Below, piece by piece: positions 55,360 to 64,000 of a stretch of 64,000 nucleotides of DNA. The notes under the pieces were generated by a model. The model saw nothing but the letters and a program-made list of their open reading frames with translations, was not told the DNA's origin and ran no database searches. Position 1 is the first letter of the stretch. Each line of letters opens with the position of its first letter. Source of the stretch: Mactra quadrangularis (taxonomy: Eukaryota > Mollusca > Bivalvia > Venerida > Mactridae); NCBI GenBank assembly GCA_025267735.1, contig CM046303.1, positions 30,976,380-31,040,379 on the forward strand, written 5' to 3'. The position numbers and the translations under genes were made by a program.

Positions 55360-58300
55360 CTGAAACATAAAAAAATGAAATAATATCAGTATTAGACTGT
55401 ACAACTAAGTTCAAATTAGAACATGTTTTCTAATTACCTGAATAAGACAGGATAGTGCTTGATAAAAGTAATTGCTAAATAGAGAAGTTTACTAATAATA
55501 TAAATGCATTATATACATGTATATGTACTTATTATAAATACAAGTACATGTATATCATGATTGATAAGGACAGTAAAGGTTTACTATAAAGACAACCTTG
55601 GATTATGCCAAAATCATGTGATTTATGACTATATGTAATACCCAAATTAGGGATTATTCTAGCACTCAGAAAAGGGCAGGGAACCAGATTAAAGTGTTTT
55701 TTTACAGATTAAAGGGACAGGATGCATCAGAAAATTGATGTTTCAAAGTAATTATTCCTGAATAGAAAGGAACAAAAAAAGCTGGGGGGGGGGGGAGGAA
55801 AGAAAAAGGCAACGTGCAGCACTCAGCTATTCTGATTTAGAATAATCACTACCCCAACACTTAACTTGATAATGAAAAGATAACTACAATGTACATTAAT
55901 TTTAGACCATTCCAGTATCAAATACATAAAGTAGTAAGCAACAGCCTACTTTCTTATATAATGAGCCAAGGCTGATAGCTGGGCTCTAATCCACAGCCAT
56001 CCATCCATAAAGACTACAATGGATTAAAGTCAGGGACCTTAAATACTTGATCACAGAGGCTTGTGTAATGTTGAAATACAACATAGCAAGGAGGAAATGT
56101 CTGGTGTAATAGACAATATCTGGAATTCAAATATTTTGGTTTTCCCCTCCGGTACAAACAAACCTTCACCGTTACAATAAAAACATGTGTACAAAGAACA
56201 ATAGGATTTAATCCAAAGATCGTGCTGTATAGCAATAATGTGTAACAAACTTTGTTTGTACCGCCTGTGCACAGATGGAAAACCCCATAAATTTGATTAG
56301 GTCTATTGTAAAAATAATTGAATAACATACCAAGTATTTTGTCTTGTTATATTGAAAGTATTGTTGAAAGTTGAGATCACATTTTGTTATCTTGAATTGT
56401 ACCTTACAATCATTTGTATCATTCTCTAACTTATCAAGTAACTCACAGAAATAATTATACCCTGGACTGGTTACAGCAAGATATTCAACAGTGAAGACCA
56501 TTCTGAAAGTAAAATATTATAACAAGGTAAACTTCTATGGCAATCTCCATAAACAGACCAATATTTTAGGACCTCTTCACATCATAAAGAGGGTCACTTT
56601 CAGATGACCTTTGTGTCAACCAATCAATGCATAGCTTTCATCTAAACAGGACACTATTTAAAGCATTTTTATACAGAGTAATTCTTTCTTTTAGATTGAA
56701 TTTGTGAGCTGATTTGACAGTGTGTGATAATCAGAGGCTGTGATTGGATAATTTTTTGAAAATTGCATATAGAAGAAGAAATCAAATCTGTGAGCACAGT
56801 GACTACATCCTGAATATTATACCAGCAAAAGTCAGCTGATTGTGACCTGTACAGCAAATTTTCAGATATAAAATAAGCATTTGCGCAGTGAATAGTTTTC
56901 ACTTGGCTGTAAGTTAGTTCCAAATTTCTGAAGCTGTTTTACCATGTAACTGAAAGCTGACTTTGATAATGTTGTTCCACACGATAAAATTAATGTGCGA
57001 CATGGCTCTCCATATAAGAATGTTTGACATGGCAGTGTAAGCAGGATAAATCAGCTGAAAGTGCCAAATTAACATAAACCATCAGACCTACTGTAGTGGA
57101 AAAGTAGTGGAGCAACAGTCCACAAAATAAGTGGATGTCTGGTTGCCCGGGACAATTTCTATATCGGGCAACCAAAAATTTTTTTTGGGTAACCAAATTT
57201 CTATAAACAAGATATAGTGCTAGCTGCTAAAATGTCCTGTTCGGGAAACTACTTTCATATCCTTATTTCTAAGACAGGAGCAATTAGATGTAGACTGCAT
57301 AAGATTGGATCAGAAACTTCAAACTCAGAACCTTGATAAATACAAAAATCATATTTATAAATGAACAAAGTTCATTATAGTATCAAATTATCTCAGTGAG
57401 CACTAAGCATTCTTGTGGCAATCATAAATTTGCTTCAATACTAATACATTAAATTATCTCTATGAACATTATATTAAATATAATTAAATATGGGTACATA
57501 TTTTAAAAGCTAAATTCTTGTCTAATGTGAGCAATAAACATTCTACCTTTTTTCTAAGCTGATATAAAGAGTTTTCTCAGGTGGATGAGACATAATCTGT
57601 TTGATTGTATTAAAGAAGGCATCAGTGATGTCAAAATCATATATAACTGAAACAAGAACAAATACATGCCTATTAACTATTGGCCATACCTCAATCTGAT
57701 TACAACCCGATCTAAAATTTTCCGCTCACCAATTCGCTAATTTAGATCTGGCCTTTTTCAAACGAGGTCATGTTCAGGTGACCTTTTCTCATCATAATAT
57801 TAATGACGAAATTGTTATAATACGTTTCTTGTTTACATAGTCTACGTCACGCAATTTGAAATGAGCCGTCCAATCACAGACTGTAAATAATTCCGCTGTT
57901 ACATCAGCTTGCAAACCTTGGTCTCAAAATAGAAATTACGAAATCAAAATGTTATTAATAGTGTTTCGTCAAGATGAAAGCTACGCATTGATTGGTCGAC
58001 ACAAAGTTCATCTCAACGTGACCTTCCACGGAGACAGTAGAGATCCTGTACGACAATGCTTTACAGGATATCTGTTTACCAAGATTGGCCATAGCAGTGA
58101 CACACTGGAATTAGGTTAAGGAAGTTTTGTCCATGTACTGGATTAATTTACAACGTATTTTGAATTATCAAGTAATGAAAATTTTGAACAAAATTGTCAG
58201 AAATCATTTAGCATTAAAAGAAAACTCACTTGGAACCCTGCTTGAAAACTAAGGGGTCAATGGTTTCCCTGACAAGGAAAACGTAACAATTTAGAGTAAT

Positions 58301-61300
58301 TCAGTTCAGTCAAGAAATACTGTCATTGGCCTTTCTACTTGTATCAAGGGAAGTTGTCAGCTGTATGAGCACAATGCAGGTAAAAACTTAAATCCAGAGA
58401 GTGTAATAAACTTAAAAAAAACCAATTTTTTACAAATGGATTCCTACTATCAGTAGCTTACCAGGGGGAGATAAATACAGATATCAGCAGCTAAACAAAA
58501 GGAGATTATTTAAATAATAGCAGCTAAACAAAAGGAATAATTTTACATATCATCCTAAATTCCTAATTAAACAAGCAAATTCGTTGAATTTATATCCCCC
58601 GCCGAGTACTTGTTTTTACTAACACAACAACTGGAGACATAAGGCTTTATTAATAAATATAAAAATCCATAAAACCATAATAGGGAACATACATAACTCC
58701 ATGTTAATAAAAATTATCAGGACATGCCAATGAGATGCAAATTTCGTTTCTGTATTGATGGTTTCCATAAAATCTTGTTGAAATCAATCCACCTATGCAA
58801 AGAAATAGCAATATTTCTCTATATGAACACTGCACAATTAATCAAGGGCAATAACTCTGAGCTGAAAGGTCTGACCAGAACAAGCTGACGATATGTGCAT
58901 CTCCTCTTGGTTTTGAAGGTTCCCATAAAGTTTCGTTGAATTCCAGCAATTAGTTGCCGAGAAGTAGTGCGGAAACGACTTTTACTCTATACGCATACTA
59001 CATAACTAATTAAGGGCCATAACTCTGAGTTAAAGGGTCTGACCCAAACAAGCTGACGATATGCGCATCTCCTCTTGGTATTGAAGGTTCCCATAAAGTT
59101 TCGTTGAATTCCAGCCAGTAGTTGCAGAGAAGTAGTGCGGAAACAACTTTTACTCCATATGCATACTGCATAACTAATCAAGGGCCATAACTCTGAGTTA
59201 AAGGGTCTGACCGGAACAAGCTGATGATATGCGCATCTCCTCTTGATATTGATGATTCCCATAAAGTTTCGGTGAATTTCAGCCAGTAGTTGCAGAGAAG
59301 TAGCGCGAAAACAATTTTTACTACATATGCATACTGCATAACTAATCAAGGGCCATAACTCTGAGTTTAAGTGTCTGACCGGAACAAGCTGACGATATGC
59401 GCATCTCCTCTTGGTATTGAAGGTTCCCATAAAGTTTCATTGAATTCCAGCCATTAGTTGCAGAGAAGTAGTGCGGAAACAACTTTTACTCTAAATGCAT
59501 AATACATAACTAATTAAGGGCCATAACTCTGAGTTAAAGGGTCTGATCCAAAAAAACCAAACCAAGGGAGATAATTTCATCTTATCAGCAGTTTAACAAA
59601 GGGGGATAATTACGTACCATCAGCAGCTAAAAGTATATCAGAATTGTAGATATTGATAATGTCTTGTGAAGATAAACCATATTTTGATGCTTCGTTAACT
59701 GTAATAAAACAATATAAAGGGTGATGTTTGAGTTCAGCAAGTATTCATATGTTGGTTTAAGCAGTAACACTTTATGGCTATAAAAGCAATAACAAAAAAG
59801 TTCCACTACTAGAACCTTAAATATCAAGAGAAAAGCATTTTTAATATAGAACCCTTTTCTTCTTGGGACTTAAAAAACCATAAACATTGCATGATTTTGC
59901 AATAATTAAGGTAGTCTTTATAGCAGAAGTAAAATAAGCTAAATTCATACCTTTAGGTCCATGGAACCAGTCTAGTTCTTTCACTAAGATCTCACAAAGA
60001 GAATGTTGTACAGGTAATGTTGGATATGTTCTAGCAGTAACAACATTATCTTTATTTAATGTCAGCACATCATCACCAACATCTGAATAATACATTGAGG
60101 ATTAATTACAACAATCAATAGATACCCACAATTTATGAGTTTAACACTCGATATCAAAGGTTGCCGGCACAATTCCAAGATGAAATACTTTGTATGCATA
60201 TAAGGTTTATTATCAATAAAAATAGTATTTTTTACCCAGATTCAATCATTGGCGTAGCTTTCTATAGGCACACAAGGCACGTGCCTACACATTTTTTTGA
60301 AAATTCATAAAAAAATAAAAAGGCTAAAAATGCCAAAAATGCAATAAAGATCAAAGGCTGAGGGTGGTTAGGGGGCAAGGGGTACATCACTAACTATGAG
60401 GCAAGTTTAAAAATTAAATTCACAATGAGCAGTATGGGTTGTACCATGTGGTTCATGGTCATGCAATGATATTGGTTGTAGAATGGTCAATTCTTAAGGG
60501 TTCTCTAATAATTGAATGTTGACAGTAAAGTTGTATTGTTATAAACATAATATGAATGTAAAAAAAGTGAATGTAGTACTGTAGTTGTGCTAGTTCCGAT
60601 GTTCAGTGAATGACTGAACTACAAGACTGACTTAAAGTTGTGATTTCTTTTTACATAAAACAGGTACAAATGCTAACAAATGACCTGAAATACTCCAAAA
60701 TGTAGCTACTGAGATGTTACAGAATTAAAAAAAATTAAGGGGGAGCATGCCCCCGGACCCCCCTAGGTAGCCTGTGCCTAACATATATTTTGGGCAAGCT
60801 ACGCCCCTGTCAATTAAATTCAAAATATACATTTTTGGTGCCTTGCCCTCTGTGGAAAAATTCTAGGGTAGGAGCCTAATGGAAAGTAGATGTGCACCTA
60901 CCTGTAGAATAAACAGTTTTAGCATACATAGCAGCAACAATACTAGTAAGGCCTACACCAGCACCAAGATCTACTATAACTTTACCATTAAAACTGTCTG
61001 GATGATGTATGATATAATCACTTAACAATAATGAACCATGCCATATCTGAAAGAATATCATTTACAATTTTTATTTACAATGGTTCAAAATATCACGATG
61101 ACTTCATTTTGCACCATTGCAGACTCATTCAAAGTCCCAAAAAGATTCCATTGAAAATCAATGTATTAGCTATACAACAATCAATGCCACATTTACAAGT
61201 TTATGAAAGATACAAAACTGGCAACTTTAGAGGTGACAATGCCTATCTTATCAGTAGGACTGTCATAATACGCCATTAAGTGTATGGCGATATACTGCAA

Positions 61301-63503
61301 TATGCTGGCACCATATCGCGATACATACCCACATTACTACATTAGTATATTGTGGGCTTTTAGATTTGTTGTGTCACCGTTGTATTTAACAGAAACATTG
61401 CAAATTTTACAAGCAGCTACTGATAGAATCTAGCCTCTTTAAGTATTTAAGGTCATTTAGGACTGTGACACGCCCAAATTGGTTTAATTTTTGTAACTTA
61501 AGATTAAATTGAATGAACAATTGAAAAACTGACATTTGGCTACTTTTATTTTGCAAAGGGAAGAATTTTCCAATGAGATAAAAAATATCGCCTAATACTG
61601 GTTAATTAAAATCATACCGTGGTACTGGTATGTATTGCAACAGCATGTATTGCATTATACAGGTATACCGGTATATCATGACTGCCCTAGTTATATGCAA
61701 AATTTTACCTGCTGTCCAACATCTTGTAATCTTGTGGCTAAGCTGTGTTCTATAATAAATGTATACAATTATATCATTATACAATGAATAACAATACATT
61801 ATAGTGTTTTACAATAGGAAAATTACAATGTGTTGTCAATTGTTTAAAAAAATAGACTTGACATATTGTAATAAAACAAAGTATATAATAAAAAATAAAT
61901 AAAATAATATAATATTTTTTTAAGTGAAAGCAGAAGCGCAGAAACATTTGCTTAGAAACAACATTGAAACTAGATCTTATTTACTAGACAATGAGGTTAC
62001 CAATTTCAAAGACAAATAACAATTATATTTATACTTACTTATAGTAATGAAATATTCTTCCTTACAGCATGAACATTGCTTAATATCTTTTAAATCGTCA
62101 CTGTCATTATAAGAACTTGATGAACCTTCTATACTAGAGTTACAAGTACATTTATCAGTGAAACAATCTAGACATTTCTTGTCACTATTATTTTGTACCC
62201 TACATTCATGAGCAAATTTCTCTATTTTTGAATAACTATCTCTTTCCTGAGAGTTTTCAATTTCATTCTGGTCATCATAATCGAATAGGCTAGTCACTAT
62301 TTCAACACTGGCAACATCCGATTTCTTATCCTGAATTTCTATTTTGTCAGTATCATATTTTGTTTTTCTCTGATTACATATTTCCAAGTCATCCTGTATT
62401 TCACTATCTGATATTAATTGAACCATATCACAATGATCCACTTTGGATTTTTTTCTCACAGGAGGGCTGTCAGAGACATGATGTTTGTGTGGATGTCTAT
62501 CTAATACCAAGTCACCATCTGAATCATACTGAAGACTTACATCACTTAGAGTGTTTGAACTACAAGTATCAGCTGACTGGTGAGATTCCTCAACGTAAGA
62601 GTGAGATTTTTTACCAGCCATACAATTTGAGTAACAGCACAGCTTGTCCCCAATTACAGGAATCCTTACATTGAATCTTGTTACTATAAAAATTGAAAAA
62701 TACATGTGCAAGTTTATTAAATAATTATATAAAATTACATCAAGAGCTAATTCTGAAAGGCTAGCCCTTCATAGCGCTACATATGTGTGGCAATTGTCTT
62801 CAACCTGGCCTGCTTTGATTTAGCAATTTGAATTGCTAGCTAATTAGTTTGTTTCTTGCTAGCTGAAAACATTCAGAAAACATCAGTTTTTTTTCAAAAT
62901 GACTGCTGCCTTACTTTGGGTTTCTTTTTCAAGTATACTAACTAATTTATTTATTTAACAAACAATGAAAGCTCTGATTGGTTTTAACTATTCATGTCAT
63001 TAAAAAAATATTATTAAACTTCAGTTTAATTTTATTTAAAAGAAAAGGAATTGGCCAGCACTTTGAAAACAATTGCAGAGCTCAAATTTAATAGTGGTGC
63101 AATAGCCAGTAACTACCTAACTTTTAGCAACAAGTTTTCAGCACAAGGCTTTGATCGAGCAACCAGAATAAATTTATAACACTCAAATTTAGTACCATTC
63201 CTTTGTGGTAGTTAACATTTGTCTTGGGCATGAAAATTGTAGACATCCTTCTTGGCAACATTAAAAGTTAATGTCGTGTGCTAATGTAGAACTATTTCAC
63301 AACTCACAAATACCAATACACATGTTCAAGTGTACATGTCTATGTATTTGATGTTACTATGTACATCATGATCATGTACATGTAGACTCATGAGCTGGGT
63401 CATGCAACATGTTCAATTAATTATTTCTACCTTCATGATCCTTGACAGTATGTGACTGACATTCAACATGTACATCAGATAAAACAGCACCAACTTCAGA
63501 CAT
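55321..63503 (-). CDS. METTL22: METTL22, seven-beta-strand protein-lysine methyltransferase, 9 coding exons, whole gene span
   Basis: Nine minus-strand exons join to 1428 nt in one frame, 475 residues (human about 404). The N-terminus MSEVGAVLSDVHVE parallels the human start ending TVLSDVH. EHSLATRLQDVG-like text (240-252, K replacing E) leads into IWHGSLLLSDYI. SAM-binding motif I VIVDLGAGVGL is at 276-286, an acidic TDVGDD at 301-306, KELDW at 336-340, and the catalytic-side LLAADVIYD at 368-376. The C-terminus EKRMVFTVEYLAVT followed by KYLELW and KIIA aligns with the human end. Human METTL22 methylates a lysine of KIN (Kin17), a nuclear DNA/RNA-binding protein; the same activity here is inferred. 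The added length is an acidic, cysteine-containing N-terminal region. Confidence 0.94.
55777..55795. repeat. G-run (about 12 G)
   Basis: CT followed by about twelve G and AGGAAAG, in the intron between METTL22 exons 8 and 9. Confidence 0.9.
56120..56296. mobile_element. MITE family E, copy 2
   Basis: TGGAATTCAAATATTTTGG through CCCCATAAATTTGATTAG, with GTACAAAGAACAATAGG inside. It lies about 35 bp past the exon 8 donor of METTL22. Confidence 0.75.
56331..56502 (-). CDS. METTL22: METTL22 exon 8
   Basis: Acceptor TTTTACTTTCAG|AATGGT, donor TACTTG|GTATGT, phase 2 in and 0 out. It completes Arg and reads MVFTVEYLAVTSPGYNYFCE and onward to FQQYFQYNKTKYL. The frame stays open past the donor into repeat DNA, but the last exon restores the human-like ELW ending. 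Confidence 0.92.
56575..56905 (-). repeat. Dispersed repeat, partner of 57760-58030
   Basis: GTCAACCAATCAATGCATAG with CTTTCATCT is the complement of a phrase at 57970-58010, and the GGCTGTGATTGGAT part matches CCAATCACAGACTG. Two diverged inverted copies flank METTL22 exon 7. Confidence 0.55.
57547..57646 (-). CDS. METTL22: METTL22 exon 7
   Basis: Acceptor CTTGTTTCAG|TTATAT, donor GAAAAAAG|GTAGAA, phase 1 in and 2 out. It encodes IYDFDITDAFFNTIKQIM and onward to LYISLEK, aligning with human FYDDDLTDAVFKTL and LSVEKR. Confidence 0.94.
57760..58030 (+). repeat. Dispersed repeat, partner of 56575-56905
   Basis: It contains GATGAAAGCTACGCATTGAT, TGGTCGACACAAAG and CCAATCACAGACTG. It is richer in CpG than nearby intron, so it may be younger than its partner. 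Confidence 0.55.
58700..59555. repeat. 168-bp tandem array
   Basis: AAGGGCCATAACTCTG recurs at 58844 (as AAGGGCAATAACTC), 59012, 59180, 59348 and 59516, an exact 168-bp step. The unit also contains GCTGACGATATGCGCATCTC and GGTTCCCATAAAGTTTC. The first unit is more diverged. It lies in the METTL22 intron between exons 6 and 7. Confidence 0.95.
59618..59698 (-). CDS. METTL22: METTL22 exon 6, ILLAAD motif
   Basis: Acceptor TTTTATTACAG|TTAACG, donor GCTGATG|GTACGT, phase 1-1. It ends YNSDILLAAD, continuing as VIYDFDITDAFF in exon 7, the strand-4 motif of protein-lysine methyltransferases of this group. Confidence 0.94.
59951..60082 (-). CDS. METTL22: METTL22 exon 5, DVGDD and KELDW motifs
   Basis: Acceptor TATTATTCAG|ATGTTG, donor CCTAAAG|GTATGA, phase 1-1. 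It begins D302-VGDDVLTLNKDN and ends LVKELDWFHGPK, the motif-II and motif-III region of the fold. Confidence 0.94.
60249..60810 (+). mobile_element. hAT-like element family D, 560 bp
   Basis: The left end TTGGCGTAGCTTTC faces GGGCAAGCTACGCCCCTG at the right, giving inverted GGCGTAGCTT ends typical of hAT-type elements. No transposase and no clear 8-bp duplication was found. Confidence 0.65.
60902..61046 (-). CDS. METTL22: METTL22 exon 4, SAM-binding motif I
   Basis: Acceptor ATTCTTTCAG|ATATGG, donor TCTACAG|GTAGGT, phase 0 in and 1 out. It encodes IWHGSLLLSDYIIHHPDSFN, then GKVIVDLGAGVGLTSIVAAM, then YAKTVYST. The glycine-rich DLGAGVGL loop binds S-adenosylmethionine. Confidence 0.95.
61709..61749 (-). 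CDS. METTL22: METTL22 exon 3 (41 nt)
   Basis: Acceptor ATTTATTATAG|AACACA, donor CAGCAG|GTAAAA, phase 1 in and 0 out. It reads HSLATRLQDVGQQ, aligning with human IEHTMATPLEDVGKQ. Confidence 0.92.
62039..62683 (-). CDS. METTL22: METTL22 exon 2, long acidic and Cys-rich exon
   Basis: Acceptor AATTTTTATAG|TAACAA, donor ACTATAA|GTAAGT, phase 1-1. It encodes residues 25-239. Family-like VTRFNVRIPVIGDKL is followed by a Ser/Asp/Lys-rich, probably disordered region including YDSDGDLVLDRHPHKHH. A cluster of eight cysteines lies at 185-231 (C185, C195, C198, C203, C205, C228, C230, C231). Confidence 0.9.
63431..63503 (-). CDS. METTL22: METTL22 exon 1 (initiator ATG)
   Basis: ATG at 63503-63501, donor GAAG|GTAGAA, phase 1 out. 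It encodes MSEVGAVLSDVHVECQSHTV then KDHE. The frame stays open upstream to about 63635 with no ATG in that stretch. The human-like M-x-E-V start decides the initiator; upstream sequence is 5' UTR. Confidence 0.9.
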
Positions 63504-64000
63504 ATTCTTTTTTATCAGGGATCTATAGCCTTCAAATATGTGGTTTATATCAGACGTTTTAAATGCATTGCAGTCACCACTCCTGGTTTTCCCCAGTTCT
63601 ATATTTAGAATAAAATCATGATCATTTATGCGCAAACAGTAGCAAGCGTCTATTTAACACAGATGAACAAAACAACGTGAAAGTTGTATTTTTCGATTTT
63701 TACTATATATTTAAGGATTTTTTGCTTTTACAAGGTAGGAAATAAAGATTTTAGTTTTTTTTGTTATACCTGTATGTATAACATATCCGTAATTGTCTCA
63801 CTTTTCCCACACATTAGATCAATGAAGTTGCACAAATTTCGGATATGGTCGTAATTCGAATGTGAAAGTAGTGAGGTATGTACAGTCACATAAAGACGTT
63901 GTCCAGACTCTGAATAACAGCAGTATCTTTGCCTCTGCTAATGGAAATTTTGATATAATAAATGTCAAAACATTTTTGTTTGTTAGTGTAATGTTAGTAA
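63504..64000 (-). promoter_or_regulatory. METTL22 5' UTR and upstream region
   Basis: The sequence directly upstream of the METTL22 start. About 130 nt stay open in frame but hold no ATG. No TATA box, CpG cluster or other gene was recognised up to the window edge; the transcription start cannot be placed. Confidence 0.4.

Noticed and set aside
56208..56330. METTL22 ending by read-through past exon 8
   Set aside because: GTATGT donor at 56330 and the 39-nt exon at 55321-55359 together restore the conserved ELW...KIIA ending; the read-through runs into a MITE.
58987..59430. 147-residue minus-strand open frame with internal repeats
   Set aside because: It lies wholly in the 168-bp tandem array. 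The period is a multiple of three, so the frame stays open by arithmetic, and no family resemblance was seen.
63504..63635. Longer METTL22 N-terminus upstream of the chosen ATG
   Set aside because: The frame is open but contains no ATG. MSEVGAVLSDVH aligns with the human start.
1..64000. CRISPR arrays or bacterial operons
   Set aside because: Spliced genes and animal-type repeats throughout. The regular repeats present have no spacer-like variable parts.

Overview
The window is intron-rich, AT-rich animal nuclear DNA. The repeat content (tRNA-headed SINEs, short inverted-repeat transposons, a tandem array built on the phrase AAGGGCCATAACTCTG) looks like a bivalve mollusc. The phylum is an inference from general repeat character, not from a marker gene.

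Two protein-coding genes are present, both on the minus strand, and both could be rebuilt exon by exon with canonical GT-AG junctions and consistent codon phase. (1) A QRICH2/C16orf96-type protein (DUF4795 family) occupies 42-53798: 22 coding exons, 3414 nt of coding sequence including the stop, predicted 1137 residues. It begins with the family N-terminus (about residues 10-40). A long coiled-coil middle follows, then the DUF4795 core with the CISCDRPVDM motif, then the C-terminal CGGSHTLTYPHKR and DGHIYRGR motifs. (2) METTL22, a seven-beta-strand lysine methyltransferase, occupies 55321-63503: 9 coding exons, 1428 nt, predicted 475 residues. It has the SAM-binding VIVDLGAGVGL motif, the KELDW motif and the LLAADVIYD motif. 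Its N-terminal half carries a cysteine cluster that I do not recall from human METTL22.

Layout: 1-53798 is the QRICH2-like gene, with very short exons (9, 27, 45, 46 and 51 nt) separated by introns of up to about 8 kb. 53799-55320 is the intergenic interval, with the QRICH2-like upstream region and the METTL22 3' UTR. 55321-63503 is METTL22. 63504-64000 is its 5' UTR and upstream region. The two genes are tandem with a gap of about 1.5 kb between coding sequences. Nothing shows a functional link: one family is structural (sperm flagellum in mammals), the other modifies protein lysines.

The introns hold most of the unusual material. There are several MITE families with clear terminal inverted repeats (TA-, TTAA- and hAT-like), tRNA-derived SINEs in two families, and a 1.5-kb TA-flanked element containing a nested foldback. 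There is also a near-perfect hairpin with 79-bp arms beside a short Crypton-like reading frame, a 168-bp tandem array, a 57-bp tandem array, and simple repeats that abut splice acceptors. No rRNA, tRNA gene, CRISPR array or plus-strand protein gene was supportable.
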